Below, piece by piece: positions 19,763 to 33,980 of a DNA stretch of 64,000 nucleotides. The number at the start of each line of letters is the position of its first letter. Within the stretch, counting starts at the first letter, position 1. The DNA comes from Neocallimastix lanati (nom. inval.) (Eukaryota; Neocallimastigomycota; Neocallimastigomycetes; Neocallimastigales; Neocallimastigaceae). The translations under genes were made by a program, and so were the position numbers. The DNA is taken from the NCBI GenBank assembly GCA_016946835.1, contig JACVTC010000078.1, forward strand, positions 756,001-820,000, read 5' to 3'. The notes beneath the pieces are model-generated. The model saw only the letters and a program-made list of their open reading frames with translations, made no database searches and had not been told where the DNA came from.

Positions 19763-20366
19763 TATAAAGACTACATAAATTCTATAAATGAGTTTATTAT
19801 ACATTTTTTTTATAATTATTAGCTAGTTTATAACATATTTAACTTTTTTTTTCTTCATCATTATTATATATATTATTATAATAGTAACTAATTATTAAAA
19901 AATAAACTTAATATAATCAATGTTTATAGTAAAAAAGTTTAAAATTATTATTAATAATTAGTGTCAAAATATAATACTTATTAATTAATTGAACAAAAAA
20001 AGAAATAATAAAAAATAATCATTTTTTAAATAATAAAGATTATTAAGAAAAAAAGAAGTATAAAAAGAAGAAAATTTATTCAAAAATATTTTTTTTTATA
20101 TCAGTTTTATTTTTAATAATAATTTAATTAATAAATAATTTATAATTTAAAAACAATAATTAAAAATAATAACTTTTTGTCTAAAAAAAAAAAAAAACTA
20201 AAAACTATTTTAATCTATTTTTGTTTTATCAAAAAAAAAAAAAAATTAAAAAAAAAATATTAATTCTTTTTTTCATTTAAAAATTTTTTATTAAATCATT
20301 CTTTTAAAATAATATATATTTATTTATTTTTTTTTCAGTTTTTTTTTTAAGAAACAAACAAGCATC
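18141..20366. other. Intergenic with a short direct duplication
   Basis: AT-rich with no ORF. A block containing ATATATGTATAACGTATAGA at about 19385-19435 recurs at 19462-19520 with its downstream AATCATAAAAAAAAA. TAA repeats occur at about 19700-19760. Nothing else stands out. Confidence 0.65.
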
Positions 20367-21003
20367 ATGAACAAGTTCACTTTCGTTTTTTTATTAGCTG
20401 TTCTTTTCTGTTTCATTGCTAATGTTAATGGTATTATTATTATTATGTATTAAAATATAATATATTTTAAATATATAAAAAATTAATATTAAATAATATT
20501 TTAATATTAATTTAAATAATAATAAAATATATTATAAAAAAAAAAAAAAAGCCAATGATGATAACAATGACATTAATAAGAAAGAATGTGAATGTTTAAA
20601 TAATTCTGATGATGAAGGTGTTATGGAAGCCATTTTTGGTGTTAATAAGGAAAAAAGAATGATTCATGAAAAAAAGAGTTTAGTGGATGAAACTGCTGTA
20701 AATGTTAATGCTAATGGTAGTGATAATGATGGATCTGATTCTGGTGCTGACAGCGATGGTTGTTACACCAATTTCAATGGTGCTACTACTACAGTTTTTG
20801 TTACATCTACTACTTCAACTAGAACAATTACTGCTACTTCTGAAAAAGTAGTTTCTGATCTTCCAACTGTAACTGCTACTCTTACTTCAACTATTACCTC
20901 CTACAGACCAACTAATGACATTACTAATGATTCTACTCATGCTAGTAATATTAGTAAGTTCACTTTTATTGCTTTAGCTATAGTTGCTGTATTATTTCTT
21001 TAA
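20367..21003 (+). CDS. Small secreted Ser/Thr-rich protein, probably GPI-anchored (2 exons)
   Basis: Exons 20367-20430 and 20552-21003 join in phase (donor GT at 20431, acceptor AG ending 20551) to give 171 residues. Residues 1-22 form a signal peptide (MNKFTFVFLLAVLFCFIANV). An acidic Asn/Asp-rich part with a CEC pair follows, then a Gly/Ser/Asp stretch and a Thr/Ser-rich region of about 70 residues likely to be O-glycosylated. The C-terminus ends in a hydrophobic segment (FTFIALAIVAVLFL) after Asn/Ser residues, as expected for a GPI attachment signal. No catalytic domain was seen. It fits a cell-wall or surface mannoprotein-type component; the exact role is unknown. Confidence 0.82.
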
Positions 21004-21050
21004 GTAAGGGAATATTAATCGATTAAAAGAAGAAGAAGAAGAAAAAAGAA

Positions 21051-21075
21051 AAAAGACCAAAGAAAATGGTCTTTT
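21051..21075 (+). other. Hairpin in the 3' UTR of the secreted-protein gene
   Basis: AAAAGACCA (21051-21059) pairs exactly with TGGTCTTTT (21067-21075) around a 7-base loop, 48 bases after the stop codon and just after an AGA-rich purine tract. It may be a transcript 3'-end or stability element. Confidence 0.6.
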
Positions 21076-21350
21076 GGAAAGAAAATATTTTTTTTTAATA
21101 TAAATTTTAATGACTTATTTTTATTAATTTTATGTAATATTTATTAATTTAATATTAAAAAGAATTATTATCCTTTTTAATATTTAAAAAAAAAAAAAAA
21201 AAAAAAAAGTATATAAAATTGTAGAATTAATATTTTTTTAATGTAATTATCATTATTATCGATAAAAAAGTCCATTATTTAAGTATTAGTTCATTCATTT
21301 TATACTTCATTTTTAAATTAATTATTATTTATTTTTTTTTTTTTAAATAA

Positions 21351-21383
<33 letters not shown>

Positions 21384-22110
21384 AATTAATAAAAATAAGA
21401 AAAAACTATGTTAAAAAAAAAAAAAAAAAATTAATATGATTTTATTTTTGTATTACGTTACATAAGCTATTCTTTTTAAAATAAATTATGAATTTAATTT
21501 CTATTTATTTATTATTTTATTAATTCATTGAATATTTTTTTTTTCTTCTTTCTTCTTTCTCTTTAATATAAGACAAAAATTTATATTAAAATAATATAAT
21601 TATTAAGTAGGATTTCTTATAATTTATGATTTATAAAATATTAATTAAAAATTATGAAATATAACTAATATGTGATTTAATTATCATTATTATTATTTTT
21701 TATATTTTTTAAAGTTTCGATGAATATAAACAAAACAAAACAAAACAAAAAACAAAAAACAAAAAACAAAAAACAAAAAACAAAAAAAAAAACAAAAATT
21801 AAAAAACAAAAAACAAAAAACAAAAAACAAAAAACAAAAAACAAAAAACAAAAAAACAAAACAAAAAAAAAAATATATATATATATATAAACAAATGAAA
21901 AAAAAAAAAAAAAAAGAAAATCAAAAAACAATATTCTTTTTCATAAGTATATCATTACTATTATTTCAAAAATTTCTTTTTTATCTTAAAATTATTATAT
22001 GTAAATTATAAATTAGGTTATTTGATGAATTTGAATTTGTTGGTATATATATGCATATATTATGTAAATGTATATAAATTAATATATATATATTATTGTA
22101 TTAATTCATT
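21076..22110. other. Intergenic, convergent region with a CAAAAAA repeat
   Basis: Lies between two convergent genes. It contains A-runs (21356-21380) and an array of ACAAAAA units at about 21731-21868. No ORF apart from readings of the repeat itself. Confidence 0.75.
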
Positions 22111-25100
22111 TTATGCTTCGTTTGTTTCTTCCATTTTATTTAACCAATGAACTGAATCTTCTAACAATTCATTCCAAATCATTTCTGTGACTTGATTTTG
22201 TATTTGAATATTTCTATCATCGTAATCTATAAATGGTTTTTCTTCTTCTTTTAATTCTAATTCAAGAACTGGTTGCGGTTCTAAATTAAAGATTTCACGA
22301 TTATTTGTCCATTTATTTAATAATTTCAATACCTTACTTTTAATTTCTTTAGCTTTTAATGGTTTAGGTGGAAGAGCTTGTTTTACTCTTAACCAATTAT
22401 TTGGATCAGATGAATATTTAATATTTTTAAATATTTCAGTAATTGCTTCATTAACCATATCAAATACTATTTTAATTCGCATCTTTTCATCTAAATCTAA
22501 TGGATATTCATCAAATATACTTAATGCTGAAACAGAAACATACGGTGGCTCAATATAATCTGCTTCGGGTATCTTTTCTAATAATGAAATTGCTATTCTA
22601 CTGACTGAATCAATATCAATTTTTTCAAATATTTTTGGTGTAAATCTTTGTGATTTATTATATTCAGGTTTTAATAAATGCGTTTCTTCATTAGATATAT
22701 AATCACTATCAAGTTTTTCTTTAAATTCAACATCCTTCAAAATTTCTTCAATTAATCCTTCCATCATACTATCTGCTATATCATTTATAGCTATATCTGT
22801 TTTAAGAACAACCTCATTGTCTTCATTAATAGGCTGAACAATTAATTCTTCATTCAATAATTTTTGTTGATTATTTTTTAACTCGGTAATTTCACCTACC
22901 ACTATTTTAAAATTAATAATAAATTTATTATAAAGAATATTTAATTTAATATATATTAATTATATTTGGTTTTAAAAAAATATAAAAAAAGAAATTTTTT
23001 TTTTTTTTTTTTTTTTTTTCAATTATATACATTTATTAAAATATATATTAAAAACTTACTATTCATAGTATCGGAAAGTAATCCATCAAATAATTGTTGT
23101 GTTATATTATTAATGATTTCTTGTTTTTCACGTTCTTCTTCTTTGTCTTTTTCTATTTCTTCTGGTTTAATTCTATCCGTTTTAACTATTTCCGATACTT
23201 CTTGTAAAATAGCGATTGCTTCATCAATGTCTTTGTCATTCATTATTTCTTTTTCTTTATTATCTGAAGTATCGAATTCTTCTCCCATTAAAATTATTTC
23301 ATTTTCAAATTTTAACGAAACGTCGTTTAGTGGTTTTTCCTTTAATTTATCACCATCTATAATTTCCTTTTCTTTATTTTGTTCCTCTTCTAATATAATT
23401 ACTTCATTTTCAGATTTTACTGAATCATCATTTAGTAGTTCTTCCTCCATTATAATTACTTCGTTTTCAGATTTTATTGAAACATCATTTATTTGTTCTT
23501 TTTTTAATTTATCATTTTCTTCTATAAATTCTTTTTCTTTATCTTCTGCACTATTAAGTTCTTCTTCTAGCATAATTATTTCATTTTCTGATTTTAATGA
23601 AATATCGATTTTTGGTTCTTCCTTTAATTTATTATCTTCTTCTTTAATTTTATTTTCTTTATTTTCTACGGTACTGAATTCTTCTCCCATTATAATTACT
23701 TCGCTTTCATATTTTATTGAAACATCATTTTCTGGTTCTTTCGCTAATTCAATTACTTCCTCAACAACTTCTTTTTCTTTATTTTCTACATTATCGAATT
23801 CATTTCCTATTACAATTATTTCGTTTCCAGATTTTAATGATACATCGTCTTGTGGTTTCTCATCCTTTAATTTATCGTCTTTTATAATTTCTTTTTCTTT
23901 ATTTCCTACAGAATCGAATTCTTCTCCCATTATAATTATTTCATTTTCAGATTTTAAAGAAAGGTCATTTAGTGAAATTTCCTTTAATTTATTACTTTCA
24001 GCTTCAGGCCCAATTTCTTTTTCAATAATACTTTCTGATTTTTTAATTGATTCGACTAAATCTTCTGATTTTTTAGAATTTGAAGAAGGCGTTTCAATTT
24101 CGTCTTCATTAGCTAAAGATAATTTATTTAAATCAGTTTGTGAATCAATACTTTCTTCAATCTCTTCTTCTATATCTTCTTCTATATCTTCTTCTATATC
24201 TTCATCGATTCTATCCTTTTCTTGAGTTTTTTGATCTTTTTCTTTATTCGATAATGGAATATCAACTCTTGAAGATGATGTTAATTGTGATTTTTCTTGA
24301 TCTTTTTCGATATTCTTTGATGGAGAATTAACTCTTGATGATGGAATTGACAACAATTTTATTTGATCTTCTTCTAAAAATGCATCACTGTTTTCATTTT
24401 TACTTTCAATATTATTTTCAATATCATTTTCAGTTTCAATTGTATCTTTTTTAATATCGTTTTCATTTGCACTTTCACTTTTACTATTATCGTCAATTTC
24501 ATCTCTATTTTTAACGCTCTCCTTTGTTTCTAATGATTGTAATTTTTGTTCAGTATTTTTTTGATCTTTTTCTATATTCTTTGATGGAGAACTAACTCTT
24601 GATGATGAAGTTGACAATAATTTTATTTGATCTTCTTCTAAAAATGTATCACTGTATTCATTTTCAATTTCAATTTCATTTTCGTTTTCATATTCATTTT
24701 CATTTACATAATCATTTTCGTTTTCAATTTCATTTTCGTTTTCATATTCATTTTCATTTACATAATCATTTTCGTTTTCAATTTCATTTTCGTTTTCATA
24801 TTCATTTTCGTTTTCATATTCATATTCGTTTTCCCTTTCCCTTTCCCTTTCATTTCCAATTTTAATTTTATTAATTTTAATTTCGTTTTCATTTTTACTT
24901 TCATTTTCAATTTCATCATCATTTCTAATGTCCTCTTTTGTTTTAATTTCTAATGATTGTAATTTCTGTTCAGTATTTATTGATTTTGATAAAGGAGAAC
25001 TAACTCTTGAAGATTGGTTTGATTCTGATTTTTTTTGGTCTTTTTCTATAATCTTTAATGGTGAACTAACTCTTGAAGATGGAGTTGATAATAATTTTAT

Positions 25101-28100
25101 TTGATCTTCTTCTAAAAATGTATTACTGTATTCATTTTCATTTTCATTTTCATTTTCAATTTCAATTTCTATATCAATTTTATTTTCAATGTCTTCTTCA
25201 ATTTCCTCTTCGATTTCACTAATTTCCTTTGTTTTACTTTCTAATGATTGTGATTCTTGTTCGTGTTGGGTATTCATTGATTTTAACAATGGAGAACTAA
25301 TTCTTAAAGATGGTTTTGATAATGATCTTACTTGATGCTCTTTTTCTTTTTCTATATTTGAAGATGGAGAACTCACTCTTGAAGATGGAGTGGATAATGA
25401 TTTTAGTTGATTTTCCTCTAAAAATGTATTACTGTATTCATTATCATGCTCATATTCATTTTCACTTTCTTTTGTTTTACTTTCTGATGATCGTGATTTA
25501 TGTTCGGTATTTAGTGATTTTGATGATTCAGTAACATTTATTAATTTTGATATTTCTTCTTCTATATTTTCTTCAATATCTTCTTCGATGTCTTCTTCTA
25601 TTTCTATTTGCATATCTTTAATACTAATAGAGTCATTTTGTTGTTCACTATTTTCTTTAATTGAATATCTTTCACTTTTAATAGATTTATTTTCATCTGA
25701 CTGAGAATATAAAATTTGCTGAAATTGACTTTGAGAAGATGTTTTATTACTTTCTTCAAATGGTTCTTCTGATTTTATATTTTCTTCAGTTTGTTCTCCT
25801 TCTGTACTTATATTTTCTTCAATAAAATCATCTGAATAATCTATCATTTCTTCATCATTAATTTCTTTATTTGATTCTTCAATATCTATTTCTATCATTT
25901 CTTTACCACTAATATCTTCATTAGATTCTTCAACATTTGCTTCTACCATAACTTCATCTTTAATATCTTTATTGGTCTCTTCAACATCTTTTGCCATTTC
26001 TTTATCAGAAATTTCCTTTTCATCTTCTCTGGTACTTTTTATTGACATTTCATTTTCAGTATGACTAGAATCTTCATATATTTGAATTTTGGATGGAATT
26101 GATTCCTCAATATATTCATCTATTGAAATTTCTGTTGAATCATCTGAAATTTTAGATAATTCTTTTTCAGAAGTTTCTTTAATATTTTCTTTATTTTCAT
26201 TACTATCTTGTTTAGAAGGATCTACTTTCTTTTCAGGTGGAATATTGTTATTTTGTTTAGAAAAATCATCAACCTTTTCTTCATCTTCAGATGGAACTGA
26301 TTCTATGTGTTTTTCAATAGTTTCTTTAATACTTTCTTCTACTTGAATTTCAGATGGAATATTTTCTTCCTCTTCATTTTCTTCATTAATTGACGAAACA
26401 GATTCCTTTGGTTCTTCTATACTTTCATTAATACTTTCTTCTATTTGAATTTCAGATGGAATACTTTCTTTCTCTTTATTTTCTTCATTTATTGATGAAA
26501 AAGATTCCTTTAGTTCTTCTATACTTTCATTAATACTTTCTTCTATTTGAATTTCAGATGGAATACTTTCTTCCTCTTCATTTTCTTCATTTATTGATGA
26601 AACAGATTCCTTTTGTTTTTCTATACTTTCATTGATACTTTCTTCTATTTGGATTTCAGATAGAATATTTTCTTTCTCTTTATTTTCTTCATTTATTGAT
26701 GAAACAGATTCCTTTGGTTCTTCTATACTTTCTTTAATATTTTCTTCTTTTTTATTTTTTTCCTTTAATCCTTTGATAAAAATTTCAGTTTGATTAATTT
26801 CTTTTTTTTCGGAAACTTCATCAACATTTTCTTCTATTTGAATTTCAGATGGAATAGATTCATTTAATTCTGAAGAGCTCCAATTCATTTCTTTTTTAGT
26901 TGATAGAACAGATTCTTTTTGTTCTGAAATTGGTTCTTTTATACTTTTTTGTCTGTCTTCTTCTCTATCTAATTCCATGTTTTCTTTTCCATCTTCTTTT
27001 ATAATTTTTTCTTTATCTTCTTCCATATCTTCTTCTATATCTTCTCCTATATCTTCTTCTATATCTTCAATATCTTCTTCAATATCTTCTTCAATACTTT
27101 CTTCAATATCTTCTCCTTCTTCAATTTTAATCTCTGAAGAAATTCTTTCCTCTTCATTTTCTTCAAAAAGTATTGTTAAGTCTTTATTTCCTTCTTTGTT
27201 AGATTCCTGTTCTGATTCATATTTCATTTCTTCTTCATTTTGAATTCCAGATATATAATCTTCCTTTCTTTCAGATTCAATATTCATATTTTCTTCTTCA
27301 TTATGAACTTCAATTGGATCTGATTCTATGTGTTCAGAAATTTCATTATTACTATTATCTTTTTCAGTTTGAATTTCAGATGAAATTGATTCTTTTTGCT
27401 CTAAAATTTCATTCTCCTTTACACTTTTTTCTTCTTTTTCTACTTGAATTTTTTCTTTAATATCTTGATTAGAATCATTTTTATTAACGGTTAATTGTAC
27501 TTCAATTTCAGGAGGAACAGCTTCTTCTATTATGTCTTCTTCAACTATATCAGACATCTCATTTATTTCTTTACTTTTTTCATCATTTATATTTTCATTT
27601 ATTTCATTTATTACTTCATTTACATCTTCTTCATTTATAGAATTCGTTATACTGCCATTTTGAATACTTTTAATTAAAGAAGAAGAATGCTCATCTTTAT
27701 TTTCTATTTCGAATAAATCTTCCTTCTTTGAAAGAGATTCTGACATATCTTGATCCATTTCAAATGAGTCAGTATAATGATATTGAGAAACTGTACTTTC
27801 TTTAGAGTTAACTACATTTACCAATTCATTTATTTTAGATTCTTCTGACGTTGATATACGTTGTTCAGATAATTCAGTGAAATGTTCATCTTGATCTTTT
27901 AAAATTGAAACATCTGGGGTGGCAACAATAGAAGTTTCTTTCATAATCTCATTTAATTCATTTTCTGTCTTTTTCACAATGGCATTAATACGATCTAATT
28001 GTTGTCTAAAATGAGACTCTTTTTCTAACAATTTTTTGTGAATTAATTGACGTTGTTTTTTCTTTTCAAGGAAGAGCTGTTTTGCAACACTCTTTTGTTT

Positions 28101-31100
28101 ACTAATTTGAACCTTTAATGAATTAATACGCTCTTTTAATTTATTTTCTTCTTCATCCAAACTCATATCGTCAAATAAAATTGATTCAGAAAGGTCACCT
28201 ATTTTTAAATCTTTTCCCAAGAGTTCCGAATAATCATTTTTTTTACTTTCTGAATTTGAACGCATGGGCAGAGAATTTGAATTTGAATTTGAATTAAGAT
28301 TTGAAGTAATACCAGAATTTGTTATAGGAAGTGAATTTGATCTAATAATAGAGTCGGAATCATTTTCAAATGTATTACTATAATTATTATAATTGTACGA
28401 ACTAGATTGCACTTCTGATGCCGTTTTAGAATCAATTATCTCTTCAATACTTTGAGATGAAGATTTTGAATTAATTACATCTGAATTATTATATGATTCT
28501 TGTATTTCTTCTATGATACTATCACTTTTAATAGAATAATTTGATGGTTCAATAATTTCCTCAATTATATTTTCTTCAGATTTATATTTATTTTGAGATG
28601 AGGAAGTGGAATCATCATTATTATTGAAATCTTCTTCAATGATTTCGTCTCCTTCAGCTTCTTCATCAACATCCATATAATCTTCAATGGAACCTTTTTG
28701 CTTTCTATCATTTTTAATTTTACTTTCGGTTTCGATTTCTTCAGTTTCAACTTTGAAGGGTTCCTTAGATAAAGGACTACTGACATATCCACGTTTTCTT
28801 CTAGTTCCCTCTTTTTCTCTATAAGAACTTCTCGAATTGTTATTATCATTATTACTATGAGAGTTTGAACTGGATGCTTTTGGGATTGTTGAAGTTCTTG
28901 GCTGCATATTTAAAGCTTTATCTAAAATTTCATGAATTTCTTTTTCTTCTTTTTTTAATTTTTCTTCCCATTTAATAGCCTTTTGACGTTTTTTTAATAA
29001 ATTTTCAGCAATTTCTTTAGAAATTGATAATCTGTATTCTTTTTTTCCAAGATGATCATTAAGAAGTTTTGATTTAACAAGTTCAATTTTGTCATTTATA
29101 CTTTGTAATGAAGAAGAAGTAATTGAATTTAATTCATCATTATTTATTTTTTCATTATCATTATCATTATCATTTTCATTTTCATTATTATCATCATTTT
29201 CATTATTATCATCATTATCATTATCATCATAACTTTCAAATGAGTTAATACTTTCGTAGTAATGATTTTCAGGATTTGGACTTCTACTCCTACTTCTACT
29301 TCTGCTTCTACTTCTTTGTCTAGCATTAGGATACTTTTCTTTTTCGAGATAACGACTAATTCTTTTTAAATCTTTTTCTGATTTAATACTTTTATTTGAA
29401 CTATATCTTGGACTAATCATTCCGTTAGAAGAATCTTGATTTTTAATTGAAACAAAATTAAGATCTTCTTCTATTTCTGATTCATTCTTTGATTTACTTG
29501 AACTTTGATTTTGTTCATTTGAATAAGATGAGTGAATATCTTCTATAATTTCATTAATATCCTCTTGAATGCTTGAATTTTGAAGAGAGTCCTTACTATT
29601 ATCATATATTTCTCCTCCAGAAGGGATATCTTCTTCAATTATTGAAGATTCATTCCTTTCTTGAGTTGGTATTTCTTCGATTATTTCTGAATCATTTATA
29701 GAAGGTGAAGAAGACAAAGTATTATCTCTATTGAATTTGGAGGTCACTTGTTTCATTTGAAGTGAACTAGTACTAGTATTATTACCAGTACTAATATTAT
29801 TATTAGTGTTATGATTACTGGATAATTTTGAATTTTTTTCCATAGATTGATCATATTTACTTGATTGTGACAATTTCTTAGAGCTGACTTTATTAGTTAA
29901 ATCCTCGAAGGAATCACTACTGTATGAATCACTAGAGTCATTCGAAGAAACTGATTTAATCTTTGCGTTATCTTTTGGCTCTTTGACTAATATACTTTTT
30001 TCATTGGTTTCTGGATAAGCTTGAACACCAATATTTCTTAATTGATCTTCTTTAATTTTTTTTGCGTTTTCAATCTCCATTTCTTGTTTCTTTTGCTTTA
30101 ATATAAGTGCTTGTAATACTGTTGCCATTTCTTGCTCAACAAGAGTTGATTTCCTTTCATTTTCCATTTCAGTTAATTGAAGATTAGTTTCATTCAAAGT
30201 TTCCAAATAATTTATTTCACTCATTAATTTTCTTGATAAGGAATGTGGCGAGAGACGACCCTCTTCTTTATTTTCATATGGGGGTTTTTGATTTGGATAT
30301 ATTTGAGATTGAGTTGGATATATATATGATTGTGCTTGTTGCATTTGAGGTTGAGGTGGTATTATTTGTGGTTGGGGTGGCATCATTTGGGGATGCAGTG
30401 GAAGTATGTTCGGTTTTGTTGGATAGTATTGTTGCTGATTTGAATGTGGAGGATATTCTTGATTTATGCTTTCATCTACTGTAGATAAATTATAGTCAGA
30501 ACGATGACTTGAATCCTCTAATGTTGTTGTTGTATATTTTGACATATTTGTTAAGTCTTCACTATACTCATAATTATTTTTATTATGATTAGAAGAAGCT
30601 AATTTTTTATGTGAATTGTTATTGAATTGAATTTTTGATGATTTTTTTGTTTCATTTTGTTTTGGAGAAGCTACTGTTGAATTTCTATATTTAGTGTCTG
30701 TTTCTGTGGATGAAGGCTTTTGTTCTTCTTTTTTTTCTTCCATTTTTTCTATTATTTTTTTATATATACTACTGGAATCGGTCTTCTTTTTAATATCATT
30801 TTTTTTAGAAGGTTGAAAACGTCTTGTAAAAATATTTATAGTACTATAATTATCACCTTTATTAACATTTGAATCAATATTTAAATTCCATTGCTGTGGT
30901 GTTATATTTTCTGAATCGTCTAATTTCATTTCAGAATTAGGGTTAGTAGAAGCAATACTTAAATCATTAGTTTCATCGATGGACATATCATCAATAGTTA
31001 TCACTGAATCTTCATGAGCTTGATTTTGACTTATTTCCGATAAATAAATATCGTCTTCATTTGTTTTGGTTTTGGAAGGTTCTTTTTCTTTTAATTTATT

Positions 31101-32543
31101 TTTGGTATGTGTTCCTATTGATTGTGATATTGATAATGAATGTAAGTTTTGTGATGATGATGGTTGTATTGATTGAGAAAGTTTCTTAGATCCATCCTCA
31201 TTAATTGGTGTAGTTTTAATTTTACTCTTTACCAATGATGGATGTGATTTTAATTTAGAAGTTTCATGATAAGATTTGTTAAGTGATGCTAAAATGTTTG
31301 TATTTGACTTATCTTTTATATTTGAGAGATGATTTTGAGTTGGTGTAATATTTTGAGAATTAAAAAGATAAGATGATGACGATGAACTCGTACTTTCATG
31401 TAAAGAATCATTAAAAGAATTTAATAAAGACTTTTTTCCATAAGACACACCATCTAATTTATTTTTTGTATTTTCTTTTACTTTTGTTTTTTTCGTAGTA
31501 TGATGCTCAATTCTTTGAGCTAAAACTTCAGCATTTTTAATTAAATCTTGAATTCTTTTGGCTTGTGATTGTAATGATTCTATAGAATAATCCTCACTAA
31601 AATTGGTTACTGAAATATTTTCAAAATAATTATCTGTCATATTATTTCCACTAATTTTTGATAATTCATAATATGAATCATTGTTTATTTTTGTTGGTAT
31701 ATTTTCATATTCTGAATTATCAAGAAAAGAATTATTATTTAAATCATGTTCATAAATACTTTCAGATGAATAGGTATCATAATTTGTTGAACTTGCATTA
31801 CTATTTTCAAATTTATTTATGACAATAACTTTATTATTATTTTTATCAGATAAAGTACTTAAATAATTATTTTTTTGAATTAAAGGTTCTTTCCCTTTTA
31901 TTCTATGACTAAATGCTTTTTCAAGTTTAGAAATTTTATTATGACTTTTAGATTTTTCCTTATTATTATTATTATGATGATTATGATTATGATTATTCAT
32001 TTGTTTCTTTTGGAATTCTTTTAATTTATCAAGACGTTGTTTTATTTCATTTTTTTTCTTTTCTTTATCCAACATTTCCTTTTTATGTTGCTCTTCACGA
32101 GCCTTCAATTTTTTACGCATAAAATCCCTAACTTCATTTACATTATAAGATTTTGATTTTGGTTTTTCTGGTACAACCTGATCCAATTCTTCATGACTTT
32201 TTTTTCTATTTAATTTCTTTTCTTTCATATATTTTCTAATTTCTTCCTGATCATAATATTTTTTTGGTTTCGTTATTTTAGATGTTTCAGCTTCTTCTAC
32301 TATTGTTTTTTTTTGAGGTGAAGGATTTATTGAAATTTTATATTTTTCATCCAAATTTGGTATCACTATTTCATTTTGAGCTGATATTCTTTTTCTTTTT
32401 CTTTCAGCATGATGAATTTCTTTTTTTTTTTCTGTTGATATTGATACTTTTTCGTTTTTTATTTCTGTATTGCTATCATTATTAATAATTTCTCTATGAG
32501 CTTTGTTAATTTTTCTTTCCCTCACAGGTTTCAATGATTGCAT
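22111..32543 (-). CDS. Giant CEP350-like centrosome/basal-body protein (2 exons)
   Basis: Exon 1 is 32543-23060 and exon 2 is 22901-22111. The 158-base intron has GT at 23059-23058 and AG at 22903-22902, and the phase closes, giving 3424 residues (human CEP350 is 3117). Supporting segments: paired motifs EEIRKYMKEKK (near 100) and YNVNEVRDFM with a basic helix (132-180), a basic coiled coil at about 1160-1215 with KAIKWEEKLKKEEKEI, and another at 1461-1533 with ISKQKSVAKQLFLEKKKQRQ. All resemble CEP350 blocks. A Pro/Gln-rich part lies near 710-757 and an SR tract near 1080. Residues 1600-3000 are mostly Glu/Ser repeats. I see no CAP-Gly domain, which animal CEP350 carries. CEP350 anchors microtubules and supports centriole and basal-body stability. 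Homology is by motif resemblance only. Confidence 0.68.
23270..23960 (-). repeat. Coding repeats with core SENEIIIMGEEF in the CEP350-like gene
   Basis: About eight degenerate units of roughly 25-40 residues, each with a core like SLKSENEIIIMGEEF followed by a NKEKEII and KLKEE linker. Codon-level drift between units indicates an old expansion under selection rather than a recent slippage array. Confidence 0.8.
24640..24850 (-). repeat. Coding Glu-Asn array in the CEP350-like gene
   Basis: A 54-base unit encoding NENEYENENEIENENDYV-type sequence occurs about three times almost identically, continuing into NERERERENEYEYENE. Near-identity at the DNA level indicates recent tandem slippage that kept the frame. 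Confidence 0.85.
26330..26760 (-). repeat. Coding repeats ESIPSEIQIEESINESIEE in the CEP350-like gene
   Basis: Four well-conserved units of about 35-37 residues with core SEIQIEESINESIEE and KESVSSINEENEE, plus decayed units on both sides. DNA identity between units is high. Confidence 0.85.
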
Positions 32544-32962
32544 TATTTATTACTATCTTAAGTTAAACTACGATTAACTCTTTAAAATATTAGTGTATGT
32601 ATTTATTTAAATAGAAGTTTTCCACTGTTTTTATTTTAATATACTTTATATTATATTTTTATAATAATTTTCATTGTTAATTTGAATAAAAACTTATTCC
32701 TCTTGTTTGTAATTAGAATAAAAGAGTTTCCTCTTTCCTTTTTAATATTTATTTAGAGTTTTTTTATCTTTTTAATAATATGAATATAAATATATAAAGT
32801 TATACATTTACTTACAAAAAATTATTTTGAATTTTTAATGAATATAATTAATATGAAAATTAAAAGAAATTCTTATAAATTAATTGAAATTAGCTTTAAA
32901 TTCTTTCATAAATGAGTATAATATGAAAAATAATTCATTAACATTATTTATACATATACATA

Positions 32963-32999
<37 letters not shown>

Positions 33000-33352
33000 C
33001 GATTTATATAATGATTAATATTGAATTGAACAAACAAACAAACAAACAAAAAAAAAAAAAAAAGGTTTTTAATAGAATCTTTAATTATAAATCGTATATC
33101 CTGTTTTGATGTCAGTATAATTAAATTTTTATTTTAAATTTTATTATTTATAATTCATTTATTAAATATTATAAATATTATAATATTTAGAGATTATTAA
33201 AAATTAAGATATTTATTATTCTTTTTTGAATTAGTTGTTTTAATTTTACTTTTAAAATAGAAAATATTGTAATTAGTGTGAATATATATATAATATGTTT
33301 AATTTGATAATTATGAGATTTATATATTTGTTTTTAATAATAATTATTTTTT

Positions 33353-33415
<63 letters not shown>

Positions 33416-33893
33416 AGAATTTATTGTTAATTTATTATTTTATGTAAAAATAATAATTATTTATTATAATTCTTCATGAACATCAATAAATTTTAATTTT
33501 TTATAAATCTTTTTTATAAATTTATAGTAATTACAATAACAATAAAAGAATTAAAATAATATTCTAATAATGTTTCCTTAATTGTAATAAAGTAATTTTT
33601 AAATATATTATTAATATGTTTTATTAATAATAATAAAATAAAAGGTAAATATATTTTTTATAATTTAAAATTTTAATCAATAATAAAAAAAACTATATTT
33701 AATATTACTGAGTACTGAGTTTCATATTCTATATTAATTTTTTTTATGATTTATTTGTCACTAAAAAATTTGTTGAAATATTTATTAAATCTGTTCAATG
33801 ATTAGTTCAAAATTAAATTTTAAATATAAATTTAATTATAAATAAAATTATAATATTAAAAAAGAAAAACAATAATTAAATCAATTTATATTA

Positions 33894-33980
<87 letters not shown>

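Noticed and set aside
21677-21931. Phe/Cys-rich minus-strand ORF
   Set aside because: Translation of the CAAAAAA repeat on the opposite strand.
22966-24225. 419-codon Ser/Phe-rich plus-strand ORF
   Set aside because: Antisense shadow of the Glu/Ser/Asn repeats of the CEP350-like gene; other plus-strand ORFs from 24140 to 32485 are the same.
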